From assembly GCA_038146805.1 (NCBI GenBank), contig JAYQSH010000006.1, positions 1 to 7,480 of the forward strand: DNA of 7,480 bases, written 5' to 3'. The translations under genes were made by a program, and so were the position numbers. The notes beneath the pieces are model-generated. The model saw only the letters and a list, made by a program, of their open reading frames with translations. It did no database searches and was not told where the DNA came from. Below are positions 5,320 through 7,480 of this stretch, piece by piece (position 1 is the stretch's first letter; every line of letters begins with the position of its first letter). The stretch is from CAIYXB01 sp038146805 (GTDB lineage Bacteria > Cyanobacteriota > Vampirovibrionia > LMEP-6097).

Positions 5320-6590
5320 AAAAATAGGAGTGAAATTCTCCTAGCTATCGTCACGCACATTGTAGCAAAACCCTTTGTCTGTAGTTTTCAAAATTTCTAA
5401 ATCCATAAGCTCTTCTAGATATTACTTCCATTTTGTTGTGATAGCCTTCAGTGATGCCATTGTTTTTGGTATATCTAAGCATTCTTAAGATTTCTTCATC
5501 CCAGGCTTGAAAAGTATTAGCAAGAGTGACCATAGAATTAAACCCAGAAGCCAGTAGTTTTTCAATCATAAAATTAAATTCTTTGATAGCAGGCTTCATA
5601 GTTTTAAAATCAAGAGTTTTGATATTAAGAAACTGATTAATATGATTTCTAAAATCATAACTTTGCTTGAGCCCGGGAATATCATTTAAATATCGATCAA
5701 GGTTCTGTGCTTGTTCAAAACTAAGCTTAGAAGGATTTCTTCTGAATAATGAAAGTAGCCCTCTATTTTTTCTTCCAGATGGATCTAAAAGCTTCCAGAG
5801 CTCGATAAAGTGATGATTTACAGTTCTAATTACATGAAATCTATCAGCGACAATTTGGGCGTTAGGAAAATGCTTTCTAATTATTGCCCGGTATGATGAT
5901 GAAAGATCAATACAAACTACTCTGCAACGTTCTTTGTGTTTGAGTTTAGTTAAATATTTATTTAAAGACTTTTCTGATCTACCAAGTCTAATATCAAAGA
6001 TTTTAGACCTTTTCAAATCACAGAAGGTAGTGGCATAGCCTTTTTTCTTGGTAAAGAAATGTTCATCAATACCAAGAACTTCAGGACAAATGTTTGATAG
6101 TTTTTCTTGATTTTTGAGAAACGTAAATCTATTGATATCTCTTTGAACAGTAGCTTCTCCAAGTTTAAAATCAGAAGCAACTCCTTTGTTGTCATGCCCC
6201 CGAAGAGCAGCTCTAGCTACCTGTCCTCTTAGTTGTTCAGTTCTTCTAAAATATGGCAAGATGCCTGGTAATCTTTCCCAGAATCGAGCGCCACAAGACC
6301 TACACTTAAATCTTCTTTGAAAAACTTTAAGCCAAGTAGTTTTAGTATCCCAGGAGGAATGCTGAATGGTTCTAGTTTTATGTTCGTAAACAGTTGAACT
6401 TTTAGCAGAACATTTGTTACAAACAGAACATTTAGACTTAGGTCTAATGTGAAATACAATTTTATGCTCAAAAATATCATTTTTTAAACAACGGTACTCT
6501 GGTAAATTAATCAAATTTACATTACTATTTTCATAGTGAAACTCCTTTTATTGCTGAAACACAATATTTAAGAGAGTTTCACTTATCTTT
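5320..6590 (-). mobile_element. ISL3-family insertion sequence (ends approximate)
   Basis: Around the transposase, agtgaaattctcct (5329-5342) is inverted near the other end as aagagagtttcact (6570-6583), 12 of 14 matching, which fits short ISL3 terminal repeats. The left boundary is set by where the sequence shared with the remnant at 3266 begins (5320); the right boundary is a guess a few bases outside the repeat. An inner copy agtgaaactcc at 6536-6546 also pairs with the right repeat. The element lies 4 bp from the IS3 right end. I could not identify a target duplication. Confidence 0.75.
5351..6514 (-). CDS. ISL3-family transposase
   Basis: This is a 387-residue DDE transposase. An N-terminal zf-ISL3 finger uses C29, C32, C71 and C74. 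A helix-turn-helix region follows at about 95-130 (RAALRGHDNKGVASDFKLGE). The DDE domain has D150 in VLGIDEHFF, D203 in VVCIDLSSS, D224 in IVADRFHV, and E356 in NNGITEGYHNKME. It ends in the typical GFRNFENYRQRVL. The length is near the family norm. The start is uncertain: TTG 6514-6512 opens the frame without a Shine-Dalgarno, whereas AAAGGAG lies 7 bp before an ATG at 6534-6532 that is one base out of frame. One extra A in the AAAA run (T4 at 6528-6531) would make it MKNSNVNLINLPEYRC, which I think is the true N-terminus. The catalytic core is intact. Confidence 0.93.
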   Translation of the reverse strand: MINLPEYRCLKNDIFEHKIVFHIRPKSKCSVCNKCSAKSSTVYEHKTRTIQHSSWDTKTTWLKVFQRRFKCRSCGARFWERLPGILPYFRRTEQLRGQVARAALRGHDNKGVASDFKLGEATVQRDINRFTFLKNQEKLSNICPEVLGIDEHFFTKKKGYATTFCDLKRSKIFDIRLGRSEKSLNKYLTKLKHKERCRVVCIDLSSSYRAIIRKHFPNAQIVADRFHVIRTVNHHFIELWKLLDPSGRKNRGLLSLFRRNPSKLSFEQAQNLDRYLNDIPGLKQSYDFRNHINQFLNIKTLDFKTMKPAIKEFNFMIEKLLASGFNSMVTLANTFQAWDEEILRMLRYTKNNGITEGYHNKMEVISRRAYGFRNFENYRQRVLLQCA

Positions 6591-6621
6591 AGTTCCTAGA
6601 GTTTTTTCTATGAGGTAGAGC

Positions 6622-6763
6622 CACAAAAGAATCAAACACCGTCGCTTAGTGAGTTTCACGCAGTGAAACAAGCTAAGCGTAAAGGTCGTTTTGTGGACTG
6701 ATTTCTGACCCCATTTGCTAGTGATTTTAAAATTTAAAATGGGGTTTGGAATCAGTCCCATTA
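6622..6763. repeat. Composite double-hairpin repeat, copy 2
   Basis: The first unit is closed by CACAAAA (6622-6628) and TTTTGTG (6689-6695), then CGCTTAG (6643-6649) with CTAAGCG (6673-6679), and GTTTCA (6653-6658) with TGAAAC (6664-6669). The second has GGACTGATT (6695-6703) with AATCAGTCC (6750-6758), and CCCCATTT (6709-6716) with AAATGGGG (6737-6744); its 22-bp arms match at 19 positions. Copy 1 at 1175-1331 has the same two-part order. Compared with it, this copy has lost about 19 bp of the second loop and has a perfect inner stem. It cuts into the 3' end of the neighbouring gene. Confidence 0.78.
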
Positions 6764-7480
6764 TTAGATTTGACTTTAAATTCCAAAACTCTCGAGTAAA
6801 ACTAGGTCTTTTGATTTTTGTTTTATCAAAACTTCTAGTGTATTCTCCATTTTTCGTCAGCAACATAACCTTGTTTAATAAGTTTTCGTTCTGGTGCCAC
6901 TAAAATTTTACTTTGCCATCTCGCATTGATAATGAAAAAGAGTTTTTTTCTTTATCTTCATAACATTTTTTTAAAATTTGCTGATTTCGTGATTTTAAAT
7001 TTCATACCATTTTGAGCTTCTTGCAAATTTGCTGAAATATCCAAAAGAATTTTGCTGGGTCTTTTGTATTTAAGATAGATTTCTGAAGCTAAATCTTTGA
7101 AATCTAAAAAATTGCTTGTAAAATCTTCCTCGTCTGAATTATCGTTTTCATCACCCTCTGAGTTGTCACTATAAAAGCAATCACCTTTTTTGATATTAAT
7201 AGTTGCGGCATCAGTCGTAAGTTCTGTTGTTTGTACTAATATTTTGTTTACATTATCATCAAAATCTTCCCCAACAGCAAATAAAGCTCTTTCATTCATT
7301 GAGCTTGTCATATCGTAGTTTGAATAATATGAATAAGACCCAGAGATATATTCTGAGCTTGCTCTAAAGTCTTCAAACTCGCTATCAATAAGCACTTTGG
7401 TCTATTACCAATATTTTTCTTCATCTACATAAACTAAAACCAGAAGAAGTTTTGTTTAAAAACTTCTTAGCAACCACGTA
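6764..7480 (-). pseudogene. Hypothetical protein, frameshifted and partial
   Basis: I do not recognise this gene. The longest intact stretch (7395-6958) reads VLIDSEFEDFRASSEYIS, then an acidic segment (DNSEGDENDNSDEEDF), then KYKRPSKILLDISANLQEAQ and KITKSANFKK. Upstream, YVVAKKFLNKTSSG, YVDEEKYW and VIDQ lie in different frames. Downstream, DKEKNSFSLSMRDGKVKF, LVAPERKLIKQGYVADE and EYTRSFDKTKIKRPSFTREF do as well. One-base changes at 7436-7439, 7408-7409, 7396-7398, 6966-6972, 6902-6905 and 6850-6854 join these into one protein of about 235 residues. It is open at the window edge and its 3' end is lost in the double-hairpin repeat. No signal peptide or membrane segment is visible in the part present. 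Many frameshifts but no in-frame missense-type decay suggest either recent decay or uncorrected consensus errors. Confidence 0.55.

Noticed and set aside
3266..6590. Composite transposon bounded by two ISL3 copies
   Set aside because: The left copy is only a fragment with one end, and the interior carries another IS and no passenger gene.
6579..6866. Minus-strand 95-residue open frame as a complete gene
   Set aside because: Its first third is the C-terminal part of the broken hypothetical gene; the rest is translation of the double-hairpin repeat.
6715..6903. Plus-strand 62-residue open frame
   Set aside because: It lies antisense to the hypothetical gene and partly in the repeat; composition is a low-complexity Phe/Ile/Leu run typical of shadows.

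Overview
The window is AT-rich and suggests a bacterial chromosome. The only housekeeping genes are a divergent pair: yggS followed by sepF on the minus strand, and a tRNA-Leu(UAG) on the plus strand. A yggS-sepF operon is typical of the Cyanobacteria/Melainabacteria lineage and of Firmicutes. The SepF core looks closer to the cyanobacterial type, so a non-photosynthetic cyanobacterial relative is my best guess. That is inference; no marker here fixes the taxon.

Layout. 2-1073: a complete insertion sequence with perfect 20-bp terminal inverted repeats and an IS701/IS4-like DDE transposase broken by two single-base frameshifts. 1091-1648: a dense run of small repeats, namely a 77-bp inverted-repeat element, a composite double-hairpin repeat, another palindromic element, and five tandem 36-37-bp units. 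1659-2964: a terminator, then sepF (frameshifted) and yggS, which run leftward as an operon. 3089-3173: tRNA-Leu. 3183-4001: a second copy of the 58-bp repeat and the broken 3' part of an ISL3-family transposase fused to unknown coding-like sequence. 4002-5315: an IS3-family element with orfA and orfB. 5320-~6590: a nearly complete ISL3-family element. 6622-6763: a second copy of the composite double-hairpin repeat. 6764-7480: a minus-strand hypothetical gene, readable only by allowing several one-base indels, whose 3' end runs into that repeat.

The main theme is a small core (cell division, PLP homeostasis, one tRNA) surrounded by mobile DNA. SepF is the membrane anchor and bundler of FtsZ; YggS is a PLP-binding protein. 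Their co-transcription is conserved in many bacteria, though YggS is not itself a division protein. The second theme is that several otherwise convincing proteins are interrupted by one-base changes, mostly in short homopolymers (264-268, 942-946, about 2173-2202, 6528-6531, and six places in 6850-7439). Because sepF is normally a working gene, consensus errors in the assembly are a serious alternative to pseudogene decay. Reads must settle this before any of these genes is called dead.

I do not see a convincing new multi-gene system. The least explained items are the hypothetical gene at the right end, the composite double-hairpin repeat, and the 36-bp tandem array.
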